A DNA stretch of 64,000 bases. Source: Rhizobium terrae (GTDB lineage: Bacteria > Pseudomonadota > Alphaproteobacteria > Rhizobiales > Rhizobiaceae). The position numbers and the translations under genes are program-made. This document shows positions 35,850-44,781 of this stretch, piece after piece (position 1 is the stretch's first letter; each line of letters starts with the position of its first letter). The DNA lies in NCBI RefSeq assembly GCF_003425685.1, contig NZ_QJKM01000005.1:124001-188000 (forward strand). Direction: 5' to 3'. Under the pieces are notes generated by a model. The model ran no database searches. It was not told where the DNA came from and worked only from the letters and a program-made list of their open reading frames with translations.

Positions 35850-36853
35850 GCGGAGCCCTCCGGAACTGCGCGGTCACGCAGGATGATGCGGCCGGCCTTC
35901 TTTTCGGCACGGGCATTGAAGACGACGGCGAGCACGATGACGATGCCGGAGATCGCCATCTGCGCGAAGGGGGAGATGCCGATGACGGGGAGCGCATTCT
36001 TGATCACGCCGAGGAAAAGCGCGCCGAGGACCGCGCCGGCGACCGAGCCGATGCCGCCGGCGATCGAAATGCCGCCGATGACGCAGGCCGCGACCGTGTC
36101 GAGTTCGAAACCGGCGGCGATATCCACATAGGCGACGGCATAACGCGATACCCAGAGGTAACCGGAAAGGCCGGCAAGCGCGCCGGACAGAACGAAGGCG
36201 AGGAATTTCGTCCAGCCGATATCGATGCCGGCATAGACAGCTGCCGTCGGGTTGCCGCCGGAGGCATAGGCGGCGCGACCGAAGGGCAGGCGGGTCAGCA
36301 CGAACCAGGCGCCGATGACGATGAATATGGCGATCCAAGAGAGGACCGGCAATCCAAGCACAGGCAGACGCGGGACGTTGAGGAAGGAGGGCGTCATCTG
36401 GTGAGCGTTCACCCAGCCGCCGCCCGACAGCACGAAGGCCATGCCGCGATAGATCGTCAGCGTGCCCAGCGTCACGACGATGGGCGGGATCTGCAGCGCC
36501 CAGACGAGATAACCGTTGATCGCACCGAGAAACGCCCCGATGCCTATCGCCAGAACGATGAGGAGGGCCAGCGGCAGGTCGGGATAGGCAGCGTTGGTCA
36601 TCGCCACCGCCATACCGGTGAAGGCAAGATTGGCGGCGACCGAAAGGTCGATCGACTTCGTCAGGATCACCGCCATCTGGCCAAGCGCCAGGATGATCAG
36701 GATGGACGTGTCGTTGAAGATGTTGGCGAGATTGGCCGGGCTCGCGAAGCCTTCAGCGCGGGTGGCAAAGCCTGCGATCATGACGACGATGATGGCGACC
36801 AGCAGGATTTCGCGGTTCTTGAGAAGGCGGTTCATTGTCGTGACCTCACGCAT
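35846..36853 (-). CDS. rhaP: Rhamnose ABC transporter permease RhaP
   Basis: A 335-residue paralogue of RhaQ. MAVILTKSIDLSVAANLAFTGMA and INGYLVWALQIPPIVVTLGTLTIYRGMAFVL are the family blocks, followed by GGISIAGGIGSVAGAVLGALFLGV. Its start overlaps the end of rhaT by 8 bases. Equal length and conserved block order with RhaQ point to an old duplication that gives a heterodimeric channel. Confidence 0.9.
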   Translation of the reverse strand: MREVTTMNRLLKNREILLVAIIVVMIAGFATRAEGFASPANLANIFNDTSILIILALGQMAVILTKSIDLSVAANLAFTGMAVAMTNAAYPDLPLALLIVLAIGIGAFLGAINGYLVWALQIPPIVVTLGTLTIYRGMAFVLSGGGWVNAHQMTPSFLNVPRLPVLGLPVLSWIAIFIVIGAWFVLTRLPFGRAAYASGGNPTAAVYAGIDIGWTKFLAFVLSGALAGLSGYLWVSRYAVAYVDIAAGFELDTVAACVIGGISIAGGIGSVAGAVLGALFLGVIKNALPVIGISPFAQMAISGIVIVLAVVFNARAEKKAGRIILRDRAVPEGSA

Positions 36854-38393
36854 TGCCAGTCGCGGCGCGGACCAGAGTTTCGGCGCTCAGCCGGTCGCGC
36901 TCGAACATGCCGGCCATCAGGCCCTCGCGCATCACCATCACCCGGTCGGACATGCCAAGGATTTCCGGAAGTTCGGACGAGACCATGATGATCGACAGGC
37001 CCTCGGCCGCGAGCTCACTGATGAAGCCGTGCACGGCGGCTTTGGAACCGATGTCGATGCCTTTGGTGGGTTCATCGAGAATGATCACCTTCGGCCGGGT
37101 CGCAAGCCATTTGCCGATCACCACCTTCTGCTGGTTGCCGCCCGACAGCGTGCCGACCGGCACGGAAAGGGCGGCGGCGCGCAGATCCAGCCGCTCGGCA
37201 TATTTGCGGGCGAGCGCCAGTTCGTTCGCCGCCTTCAGGAAACCGGAGCGTGAGGTCTGGCCGAGCGACGGCAGCGACATGTTCTGGAAGATCGGCATGG
37301 GCAACGCGAGACCGTGCCGGCCGCGCTCTTCGGGCACATAGACGATGCCGGCGCGGATCGCGTCGCTTGACGAGCGAATGTCGATCGGGCGGTCTTCCAG
37401 GAAGAGCTGGCCTGTGGAGGGCCGCGTGATTCCAAACAGCGATTGGCAGAGTTCGGAACGGCCCGCACCGATCAGGCCGTAGATGCCGAGGATCTCGCCG
37501 CGGCGGAGTTCGAAAGAAATATCGCGGAATTCGGTCGGATGGCTGTAGCGCTCGACGGACAGAACCGGCGCGCCGATCTCGACCCTCGTTTTGGGGAAGA
37601 CGTCTTTGACGTCGCGGCCGACCATCAGCCGGACGATCTCGTCCTGTGGCGTGTCCTTCAACCTGCCCTGGCCGACGGCGCGGCCATCGCGGAAAACCAC
37701 GAAGTTTTCGGCGATCTCGTAAACCTCGTCGAACTTGTGGCTGATGAAGAGGATCGCCTTGCCCTGCCGCTTGAGGTTCTCGACGATGCGGAAAAGGTCG
37801 TCGATCTCCTTGCGGGAAAGGGCGGCGGTCGGTTCGTCCATGATGACGATGCGCGCCTCGACCGAGAGCGCCCGGGCGATCGCCACAAGGTGGCGTTGAG
37901 CGATGGAGAGGTCACGAAGGCGGATCGTCGGATCGATCTCGCTTTCGAGCTGGCTCATGAGCGCTTTTGAGCGGTTGTTGATCTCCCGCCAGTCGATCGT
38001 GCCGAAACGTGTCCGCGGAGCGTGGCCGAGAAAGATGTTCTCACCGACCGTCAGTTCGTCGAAAAGCACGGTCTCCTGGTGGATGGCGGTGACGCCTGCA
38101 TCGATTGCCGCCTGTGCGCTGTGGAATGCCGCCGGCTGGCCGTCGATGAGCATTTCGCCTTCATTGGGGCGGTAGATGCCGGTCAAAATCTTGACGAGCG
38201 TCGACTTGCCGGCGCCGTTTTCACCGATCAGAGCCGTCACCTGGCCCGGGAAAAGGCTTATGCTGACACTATCGAGCGCTTTCACGCCCGGAAAGACCTG
38301 GCTGATGCCTCGCATTTCCAGGAGGGGCCCAGTTTCGGTCGCCGACGCCTGCGCGACGGGTCTTTGGTCGGTCATGGATGCGACAGCGCTCAT
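36846..38393 (-). CDS. rhaT: Rhamnose ABC transporter ATPase RhaT
   Basis: A 515-residue duplicated ATPase of the RbsA/XylG type. The first domain has Walker A GENGAGKST (57-65), IAQRHLVAIARAL and VIMDEPTAAL; the second has the degenerate P-loop GLIGAGRSEL typical of the family but a good LSGGNQQKV signature and ILDEPTKGID. ATG 38393 is chosen; an extension to 38522 would run through a repeat element. It energises rhamnose uptake by RhaP/RhaQ/RhaS. The element at 38412-38548 separates it from rhaS. Confidence 0.9.
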   Translation of the reverse strand: MSAVASMTDQRPVAQASATETGPLLEMRGISQVFPGVKALDSVSISLFPGQVTALIGENGAGKSTLVKILTGIYRPNEGEMLIDGQPAAFHSAQAAIDAGVTAIHQETVLFDELTVGENIFLGHAPRTRFGTIDWREINNRSKALMSQLESEIDPTIRLRDLSIAQRHLVAIARALSVEARIVIMDEPTAALSRKEIDDLFRIVENLKRQGKAILFISHKFDEVYEIAENFVVFRDGRAVGQGRLKDTPQDEIVRLMVGRDVKDVFPKTRVEIGAPVLSVERYSHPTEFRDISFELRRGEILGIYGLIGAGRSELCQSLFGITRPSTGQLFLEDRPIDIRSSSDAIRAGIVYVPEERGRHGLALPMPIFQNMSLPSLGQTSRSGFLKAANELALARKYAERLDLRAAALSVPVGTLSGGNQQKVVIGKWLATRPKVIILDEPTKGIDIGSKAAVHGFISELAAEGLSIIMVSSELPEILGMSDRVMVMREGLMAGMFERDRLSAETLVRAATGNA

Positions 38394-38411
38394 TGTTGTT
38401 TCATTTGTAAA

Positions 38412-38548
38412 GCCCTCATCCGCCTGCCGGCACCTTCTCCCCGCGTGTAGGGAGAAGGAAATATGCCGCACCGTTTCCTTCGATCGCTGACCGCGGGTGG
38501 GGCATGCTCCCTCTCCCCGCATGCGGGGAGAGGGTTAGGGTGAGGGGC
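38412..38548. repeat. RIME-like intergenic palindromic repeat
   Basis: The element is bounded by inverted GCCCTCA (38412-38418) and TGAGGGGC (38541-38548). It contains two hairpins: CCTTCTCCC/GGGAGAAGG (38433-38458, 9-bp stem) and a perfect 26-bp palindrome of CTCTCCCCGC type (38509-38534). Such elements are dispersed in Rhizobiaceae genomes. Here it lies between rhaT and rhaS and may alter mRNA stability or differential expression. Confidence 0.75.
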
Positions 38549-38563
38549 AATTTACTTCCAGGA

Positions 38564-39559
38564 TCAGAAGATCTTCGAAAACTCGTCGATGTTCTTGGCA
38601 TTGTAGACGAAGGGATCTGCCATCGCGGCTTCGCCGTTGTCGCCGATCTTGATCGAGCCCATGCGGCCGGCCTTGATTGCCGAGCCCGGCTTGGCGTCGG
38701 TATCGCCCTTGACGATGTGGTAGGCGATCTGGGTGGCCGAATAACCGAGGTCGATCGGGTTCCAGATGGCGAATTCCTTCGTGGCGCCCGACTTGATGGC
38801 GCCGGCCATTTCGGACGGCAGGCCGAGCCCGGTCACGTAGACCTTGCCGATCATGCCGGCATCCTTGACGGCCTGCGAGGCGGCCAGCACGCCGACCGTG
38901 GTCGGAGCGACGATCACCTTGACGTTCGGCTGCGACTTCAGCAGGCCCTGGGCTTCGCGATAGGACTTGTCGGCAAGGTCATCGCCATAGACGGTCGTTG
39001 CGAGGTTCAGGCCCGGAAAGTCTTTGATCTGCTTCTTCATTTCAGCGATCCAGGTGTTCTGGTTCGTAGAGGTGGTGGTGGCCGAAAGAATGGCGAAATC
39101 GCCCTTGCCACCTTCCAGATGGTTCTTGGCGAGCGTCAGGCACATCTTGCCGATCAGTTCGTTGGAGGATGGGTTGAGGTGCATGATGCGGCCTTCCTTG
39201 GCGACGGCGGAATCCCAGGAAATGACCTTGATGCCGCGCTGGGCGGCTTTCTTGAGTGCCGGAATGACGGCGTCCGGATCGTTGGCGGAGATGGCGATGG
39301 CATCGACGCCCTGAGCGATCAGCGAGTTGATCACCTCGATCTGACCTTCGGCGGTGGTGCTCGTCGGGCCGGTATAGATGACCTGTACGCCGCCGAGTTC
39401 CTTGGCCGCTTCCTGCGCGCCCTTGTTGGCCGCTTCGAAGAAGCCGTTGCCGAGCGATTTGACGACGAGCGCGATCTTCATATCGGCGGCACTGGCTGCC
39501 GTGGTCATTGCGGCGAAGGCGATCGCCACGCCGATAGCTAATTTGTTGGCAAGTTTCAT
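38564..39559 (-). CDS. rhaS: Rhamnose ABC transporter binding protein RhaS
   Basis: A 331-residue periplasmic sugar-binding protein of the ribose-binding/Peripla_BP_4 fold. The signal peptide is MKLANKLAIGVAIAFAAMTT to ASAAD. KIALVVKSLGNGFFEAANKGAQEAA and IDAIAISANDP-type segments are present (GVDAIAISANDPDAV). GGGAGGA precedes the ATG. It is the first transport gene after rhaR and delivers rhamnose to the RhaPQT channel. Confidence 0.9.
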   Translation of the reverse strand: MKLANKLAIGVAIAFAAMTTAASAADMKIALVVKSLGNGFFEAANKGAQEAAKELGGVQVIYTGPTSTTAEGQIEVINSLIAQGVDAIAISANDPDAVIPALKKAAQRGIKVISWDSAVAKEGRIMHLNPSSNELIGKMCLTLAKNHLEGGKGDFAILSATTTSTNQNTWIAEMKKQIKDFPGLNLATTVYGDDLADKSYREAQGLLKSQPNVKVIVAPTTVGVLAASQAVKDAGMIGKVYVTGLGLPSEMAGAIKSGATKEFAIWNPIDLGYSATQIAYHIVKGDTDAKPGSAIKAGRMGSIKIGDNGEAAMADPFVYNAKNIDEFSKIF

Positions 39560-39609
39560 GGTTCAGTCCTCCCAGTTAAATCGTGAACTTTTTTCCCGCC
39601 CGCCGCTCC

Positions 39610-40425
39610 TCACGCGGCCGACGAGGAATCCTCCCTGGCTGCATCCGCCTGGACGGCGCCGGCGATCACGAGTGTCACGCCCGCTTCCTCGATCATCCGC
39701 GCGGCTTCTTCTGAAACGCCGTCATCGGTAATGATCGTCGTCACCCGCTGCAGCGGGCAGAGAATGAGGCTGGAACGGCGGTGGAACTTCGATGAATCCA
39801 CCATGACGATCAGCTCTTCTGCCTGATGCATCAGCTTCTGCTCGCTCTGGATCACCAGCGCATCACCTTCCATGACGCCGAGTGGCCCGACGCCCTGCGC
39901 ACCGATGAACATGCGGCGGGCGTAAAAATTGCGGATAGCATCGTTTTCGAATGGCGACAGGATCAGGCTCTGCTCGCGATAGATCGCGCCGCCCGGCACC
40001 GTCACCGTGCTTTTCGAATGCTTGACCAGATGTTCGGCGATTGCGAAGGAGTTGGTCATCACCTGCAGGCGGCGGGCCGAAAGGAAATGCACCATCTGGA
40101 ACGTCGTCGTGCCGCCGTTGATGATGACCGAGTCGCCTTCGTCGCAAAGCTCGACGGCGCGGCGGGCAATAGCGCGCTTCTTGTCGATATTGACCGCCTC
40201 CGATACCTTGAAGGAGCGGGCGGCAAGCTGGCCGATCTGCGGCGGATGCACGGCTTCCGCGCCGCCGCGCACGCGCCGGAGCTTGCCCTGAACATGCAGC
40301 GAGGCGATGTCGCGCCGGATCGTCGCTTCCGAGGCCTCCGTCAATTCGGCGATATCCTGCACCGTGATGACGGGCTTTTCCTGGATGGCGCTCAAAATGA
40401 TGCGATGGCGTTCACGTTCGTGCAT
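39610..40425 (-). CDS. rhaR: DeoR family repressor of rhamnose catabolism
   Basis: A 271-residue DeoR regulator. HERERHRIILSAIQEKPVIT and ASEATIRRDIASLHVQGKL followed by RRVRGGA form the winged helix-turn-helix; DEGDSVIINGGTTTFQM and the rest form the DeoR sugar-phosphate sensor domain. ATG 40425 has an AGGAGG site. The gene heads rhaRSTPQUK and diverges from rhaD; a 19-bp inverted repeat between them is its likely operator. In R. leguminosarum RhaR represses both directions until rhamnose is metabolised. Confidence 0.92.
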   Translation of the reverse strand: MHERERHRIILSAIQEKPVITVQDIAELTEASEATIRRDIASLHVQGKLRRVRGGAEAVHPPQIGQLAARSFKVSEAVNIDKKRAIARRAVELCDEGDSVIINGGTTTFQMVHFLSARRLQVMTNSFAIAEHLVKHSKSTVTVPGGAIYREQSLILSPFENDAIRNFYARRMFIGAQGVGPLGVMEGDALVIQSEQKLMHQAEELIVMVDSSKFHRRSSLILCPLQRVTTIITDDGVSEEAARMIEEAGVTLVIAGAVQADAAREDSSSAA

Positions 40426-40466
40426 GGGGTCCTCCTGAGCATCAACTATTACTTGAAAACTCACGT

Positions 40467-40539
40467 TGTCAATCAGAAACGATCAAATTCGATTTTATTG
40501 CGCTGCACAATGAAAGCTTATGATCGTTTTTGATTGACA
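40467..40539. promoter_or_regulatory. RhaR operator overlapping divergent promoters
   Basis: TGATCGTTTTTGATTGACA at 40521-40539 (+) is matched, with one mismatch, by the inverted copy at 40467-40485 (read on the - strand). The two copies are 35 bases apart. Each ends in TTGACA, a consensus -35 hexamer, at 40534-40539 toward rhaD and at 40467-40472 toward rhaR, so repressor binding would block both promoters. Confidence 0.8.
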
Positions 40540-40626
40540 TTCGGCAAGGCGATGCGCGATACCGGCTGTCGGGAGATGGCAGCCGACCGGCAGCCATGAG
40601 CCGAAAAACACGTTGGGAGGAAAGCG

Positions 40627-42723
40627 ATGTCGGGCCAAACCCGTCTTCTCGAAAACCGCTGGGACGATTCCTACGCCGCCAAGCTGGATGAGCCGGGCAA
40701 GCTGCTCTACCGCTCTAACCTCCTCGGCGCCGACAAGCGGATCACCAATTACGGCGGCGGCAATACCTCGGCCAAGGTGATGGAAACCGATCCGCTGACC
40801 GGGAGCAGGGTCAAGGTCATGTGGGTAAAGGGGTCGGGCGGCGACGTCGGCACGATCAAGCTCGACGGTTTTGCGACCCTCTACATGGAAAAGCTCGAAG
40901 CGCTGAAGGGCATCTACAAGGGCGTCGAGGACGAGGACCGCATGGTCGGCTTCCTGCCGCACTGCACCTTCAATCTCAATCCCCGTGCCGCCTCGATCGA
41001 TACGCCGCTGCATGGCTTCGTGCCCTTCACGCATGTCGATCATATGCATCCGGACGCGATCATCGCGATCGCCGCTTCCAAGAATTCGAAGGAACTGACG
41101 AAGCAGATCTTCGGTGACGAGATCGGCTGGCTGCCCTGGCGGCGCCCAGGTTTCCAGCTCGGCCTTGACCTTGAGGCTTTCGTCAGAGCCCATCCGGATG
41201 CCAAGGGCGTCGTTTTGGAAAGCCACGGCCTGTTCACCTGGGCGAACGACGCCAAGGCTTGTTACGAACTGACGCTCGAAATCATCAACAAGGCGATCGA
41301 GTGGTTTGCGCGGCAGACCGAAGGCAAGACGATCTTCGGCGGTGCGGTTGCAAAGAGCCTGCCGGCACCGGAGCGCCGCGCGATCGCCGCGAAACTCATG
41401 CCGGAAATCCGCGGCCGCATCGGGAAAAGCGAACGCAAGCTCGGCCATTTCGACGATCAGGACGCAGTGCTGGAATTCGTCAATTCCAAGCACCTGAAGC
41501 CGCTTGGCGCTCTGGGAACAAGCTGCCCGGACCATTTCCTGCGCACCAAGATCCGGCCGCTGATCCTCGATTTCGATCCCGCCAAGCCGGATGTCGATGC
41601 GGTGATCGCCGCGCTCGACAAAGCGCTCAAGGATTACCGCGCCGACTACACCCGATATTACGAGAGCTGCAAGCACGACAATTCGCCGAAGATGCGCGAT
41701 CCGAATCCCGTCGTGTTCCTCGTGCCGGGAATCGGCATGCTGTCGTTTGCGCGCGACAAGGCGACCGCGCGCATTGCCGGTGAATTCTACGTCAACGCGA
41801 TCAACGTGATGCGCGGCGCTTCCACGGTTTCCGAATATCAAGGGCTGCCGGAGCAGGAAGCCTTCGACATTGAATACTGGCTGCTCGAGGAGGCGAAGCT
41901 GCAGCGCATGCCGAAGCCGAAGAGCCTGGCCGGGCAGGTTGCCTTCGTCACCGGTGGCGCCGGCGGCATCGGCCGGGCGACGGCTGCACGGCTGATGGGT
42001 GAGGGCGCCTGCGTGGTGCTTGCCGATATCGACGGCGGGGCGCTCGACCAGACCAAGGCGGATTTCGAAAAGTCCTTCGGCAAGGATGCGGTGCGGGGCG
42101 TGCTGCTCGACGTGACCAACGAGGACGGGGTTCTCTCCGCATTCAGCGAAGCCTGCGCGGAATTCGGCGGTGTCGATATCCTCGTCTCGAATGCCGGCAT
42201 TGCCTCTTCCGCGCCGGTGGAAGAGACCACGCTTGCCATGTGGAGCAAGAACATCGACATCCTGGCAACCGGTTATTTCCTCGTCTCGCGTGAAGCTTTC
42301 CGGCTGTTCCGCCGCCAGAAGCTCGGCGGCAATGTCGTGTTCGTCGCATCGAAGAACGGGCTTGCCTCATCGCCAAACGCTTCCGCCTATTGCACGGCGA
42401 AGGCTGCGGAAATTCATCTCGCCCGATGCCTGGCGCTGGAGGGCGCCGACGCCGGCATCCGCGTCAACACGGTCAATCCGGATGCGGTGCTGCGCGGCTC
42501 GAAGATCTGGAACGGCGAATGGCGCGAGCAGCGGGCGGCATCCTCGAAGATCGAGGTTTCGGAGCTGGAGGAGCACTACCGCAAGCGCTCGATGCTGAAG
42601 CTCAATGTCTTCCCGGAGGATATTGCGGAAGCGATCTACTTCCTCGCATCGGACGCGTCGTCGAAGTCGACGGGCAATATCATCAATGTCGATGCGGGAA
42701 ATGCGCAGAGCTTTACGCGGTGA
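40627..42723 (+). CDS. rhaD: Bifunctional rhamnulose-1-phosphate aldolase / short-chain dehydrogenase
   Basis: A 698-residue two-domain enzyme of rhamnose catabolism. Residues about 1-420 form a class II aldolase (fuculose-phosphate aldolase-like) with TNYGGGNTS and the zinc histidines in THVDHMHPD (H136, H139, H141 region). Residues about 437-698 form an SDR with TGGAGGIG near 442 and the catalytic YCTAK (Y588, K592). It cleaves rhamnulose-1-phosphate to dihydroxyacetone phosphate and L-lactaldehyde and oxidises the aldehyde. The start has GGGAGGAAAG. It is divergent from rhaR. Confidence 0.93.
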   Translation: MSGQTRLLENRWDDSYAAKLDEPGKLLYRSNLLGADKRITNYGGGNTSAKVMETDPLTGSRVKVMWVKGSGGDVGTIKLDGFATLYMEKLEALKGIYKGVEDEDRMVGFLPHCTFNLNPRAASIDTPLHGFVPFTHVDHMHPDAIIAIAASKNSKELTKQIFGDEIGWLPWRRPGFQLGLDLEAFVRAHPDAKGVVLESHGLFTWANDAKACYELTLEIINKAIEWFARQTEGKTIFGGAVAKSLPAPERRAIAAKLMPEIRGRIGKSERKLGHFDDQDAVLEFVNSKHLKPLGALGTSCPDHFLRTKIRPLILDFDPAKPDVDAVIAALDKALKDYRADYTRYYESCKHDNSPKMRDPNPVVFLVPGIGMLSFARDKATARIAGEFYVNAINVMRGASTVSEYQGLPEQEAFDIEYWLLEEAKLQRMPKPKSLAGQVAFVTGGAGGIGRATAARLMGEGACVVLADIDGGALDQTKADFEKSFGKDAVRGVLLDVTNEDGVLSAFSEACAEFGGVDILVSNAGIASSAPVEETTLAMWSKNIDILATGYFLVSREAFRLFRRQKLGGNVVFVASKNGLASSPNASAYCTAKAAEIHLARCLALEGADAGIRVNTVNPDAVLRGSKIWNGEWREQRAASSKIEVSELEEHYRKRSMLKLNVFPEDIAEAIYFLASDASSKSTGNIINVDAGNAQSFTR

Positions 42724-42728
42724 ACTCC

Positions 42729-42747
42729 CTTCTCCTTCGGGGAGAAG
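42729..42747. terminator. Hairpin downstream of rhaD
   Basis: CTTCTCC-TTCGG-GGAGAAG forms a 7-bp stem just after the rhaD stop. No T-run follows, so it is more likely an mRNA-processing or stability structure within the rhaD-rhaI transcript than a strong terminator. Confidence 0.5.
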
Positions 42748-42797
42748 TGACCCGAAGGACCGATGGGGGCAATAGGGCGTTCATCTCTTTCGTCGCC

Positions 42798-42899
42798 CCT
42801 GTGCTTGTCACAGGGAACCAGCGGCGTTGCGTCCGCAACGGAAAAGAGCCCTCCTAGCCGAAAGGCCCGGGCTGGCGGGATTCGTGTGACAAACACAGG
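42798..42899. repeat. Rhizobial intergenic inverted repeat element
   Basis: CCTGTGCTTGTCACA (42798-42812) and TGTGACAAACACAGG (42885-42899) are inverted copies with one mismatch; a further 7-bp hairpin CGTTGCG/CGCAACG lies inside at 42825-42840. Elements of this type (CCTGTGCTTGTCACAGG termini) are dispersed in Rhizobium and Agrobacterium genomes. It lies between rhaD and rhaI. Confidence 0.65.
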
Positions 42900-42948
42900 A
42901 ATGACGGGGTGAAATAACGGGCGAAGAGAACTCAATGGGAGGGAACAT

Positions 42949-44241
42949 ATGACGGAACTGAAAATCGCCGCGGATGTTATCGCCGCCGAAAACGACAAGC
43001 GCGCATCGGCGCTGAAATCCGATTATGCCGCGCTCGGCGAAAGCCTGTCGCGCCGTGGCATCGATATCGAAGCGGTTACCAGCAAGGTCGCGGAATTCTT
43101 CGTTGCTGTTCCCTCCTGGGGCGTCGGCACCGGCGGCACACGCTTTGCCCGCTTCCCCGGCAAGGGCGAGCCGCGCGGTATTTTCGACAAGCTGGAAGAC
43201 TGCTCCGTCATCCATCAGTTGACCCGGGCGACGCCGACCGTTTCCCTGCATATCCCGTGGGACAAGACCGATCCGAAGGAGCTGCGCGCCAAGGGCGATG
43301 CTCTCGGCCTTGGCTTCGATGCGATGAATTCCAACACGTTTTCCGACGCGCCGGGTCAGGCGCATTCCTACAAATACGGTTCGCTCAGCCACACGGATGC
43401 AGCGACGCGGAGCCAGGCGATCGATCACAATCTCGAATGTATCGAGATCGGCAAGGCGATCGGCTCCAAGGCGCTGACGGTGTGGATCGGCGACGGTTCG
43501 AATTTTCCGGGCCAGAGCCATTTCACCCGTGCCTTCGAACGGTACCTCGCCTCGATGGCGGAGATTTACAAGGCACTGCCGGACGACTGGCGGCTCTTTT
43601 CCGAGCACAAGATGTATGAGCCGGCCTTCTATTCGACGGTCGTGCAGGACTGGGGCACGAATTACCTGATCGCCAATACGCTTGGTCCGAAAGCCTTCTG
43701 CCTCGTCGATCTCGGCCACCACGCGCCGAACACCAATATCGAGATGATCGTCGCGCGGCTGATCCAGTTCGGCAAGCTCGGCGGCTTCCATTTCAACGAT
43801 TCGAAATACGGCGACGACGATCTCGATGCCGGGGCGATCGAGCCCTATCGGCTGTTCCTGGTCTTCAACGAACTCGTGGATGCCGAGCATCGCGGCGTCC
43901 AAGGGTTTCATCCGGCGCATATGATCGACCAGTCGCACAACGTGACCGATCCGATCGAGAGTTTGATTTCCAGTGCCAACGAGATCCGCCGCGCTTATGC
44001 CCAGGCCCTGCTGGTCAACCGGAAAGCGCTCGACGCCTATCAGCAGGACAACGATGCTCTGATGGCGTCCGAAAGCCTGAAGCGCGCCTATCGCGCTGAT
44101 GTCGAGCCGATCCTCGCCGAAGCCCGCCGTCGCGCCGGCGGAGCTATCGACCCCATCGCGACCTATCGCGCCAGCGGATATCGCGGGCAAGTGGCAGCCC
44201 AGCGTCCGGCATCGAGTGCCGCAGGCGGCGGGATCGTCTGA
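42949..44241 (+). CDS. rhaI: L-rhamnose isomerase (xylose isomerase-like fold)
   Basis: A 430-residue sugar isomerase that converts L-rhamnose to L-rhamnulose. SWGVGTGGTRFARFPGKGEPR and LEDCSVIHQLTRATPTVSLHIPWD start the TIM barrel; metal-binding acids and histidines are in VWIGDGSNFPGQSHF, SEHKMYEP, CLVDLGHHAPNTNIE and FHFNDSKYGDDD. GGGAGG precedes the ATG. The protein is of the Pseudomonas stutzeri-type/rhizobial class rather than the E. coli RhaA length. Confidence 0.9.
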   Translation: MTELKIAADVIAAENDKRASALKSDYAALGESLSRRGIDIEAVTSKVAEFFVAVPSWGVGTGGTRFARFPGKGEPRGIFDKLEDCSVIHQLTRATPTVSLHIPWDKTDPKELRAKGDALGLGFDAMNSNTFSDAPGQAHSYKYGSLSHTDAATRSQAIDHNLECIEIGKAIGSKALTVWIGDGSNFPGQSHFTRAFERYLASMAEIYKALPDDWRLFSEHKMYEPAFYSTVVQDWGTNYLIANTLGPKAFCLVDLGHHAPNTNIEMIVARLIQFGKLGGFHFNDSKYGDDDLDAGAIEPYRLFLVFNELVDAEHRGVQGFHPAHMIDQSHNVTDPIESLISSANEIRRAYAQALLVNRKALDAYQQDNDALMASESLKRAYRADVEPILAEARRRAGGAIDPIATYRASGYRGQVAAQRPASSAAGGGIV

Positions 44242-44332
44242 CCGTTTCTTTCGAAGAAGCCGCGTCCGCGATGAGTGAAATCGGAACTCCCGGCGCCCTT
44301 GCTTGTTAGCCTCCTGAAAAGGAGAACCTAAC

Positions 44333-44533
44333 ATGGGTATCACTACGCCTAAAACCGGAGCACCCGGCACAACCGCTCAGTCCCCCCGCTGGGAAGGACC
44401 GCAGGAAAACACGCCACGGGGATATTTGCCGGCGAAGGATGATCCCGACCGTGACCGGGACGCCCTCGACGAAAACAATCAGGATCCTTCCCGGGAAAAA
44501 CTGTCTCATGCGGGCAAGACCAAGGGAGACTGA
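44333..44533 (+). CDS. Small disordered hydrophilic protein 1
   Basis: A 66-residue very polar protein rich in P, D, K, N and Q, with no hydrophobic core (TTAQSPRWEGP, KDDPDRDRDALDENNQDPS). AAAAGGAGA precedes the start. It is followed one base later by a second such gene. I know no function; this composition is typical of stress-induced intrinsically disordered proteins common in rhizobia. Confidence 0.6.
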   Translation: MGITTPKTGAPGTTAQSPRWEGPQENTPRGYLPAKDDPDRDRDALDENNQDPSREKLSHAGKTKGD

Positions 44534-44534
44534 G

Positions 44535-44762
44535 ATGCAGAACCGTCATGTGAAGCCCGGCCCGGAGGCCGATGCCGAAGGCCAGTTCGCCAAATCCCAG
44601 GGCGACAGGAAAAGCAGTGGCGTCCTTAGCGCCAAGCCCACCGTCATCACCGGATCTGAGGACGCGACGGCGCATCGCAATCCCCCAGGCAAGAAACCCG
44701 AGAAGGATTGGGATCCGAACTACGATCCAGCGGAGATGAATGAAGGCAGATATCGGGGATAG
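44535..44762 (+). CDS. Small disordered hydrophilic protein 2
   Basis: A 75-residue polar protein (MQNRHVKPGPEADAEGQFAK to WDPNYDPAEMNEGRYRG) with sparse hydrophobic residues. It starts one base after the stop of the preceding small gene, with GGGAG a few bases upstream, so the two are probably one transcript. A longer frame from 44439 overlaps the first gene and is not needed. Function unknown. Confidence 0.6.
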   Translation: MQNRHVKPGPEADAEGQFAKSQGDRKSSGVLSAKPTVITGSEDATAHRNPPGKKPEKDWDPNYDPAEMNEGRYRG

Positions 44763-44781
44763 CCGCTTCAGCGGATGACGG

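Noticed and set aside
34872-36131. Long plus-strand frame opposite rhaQ and rhaP
   Set aside because: Antisense shadow; the composition is almost all D, E, R, G and H, as expected from complementing membrane-protein codons.
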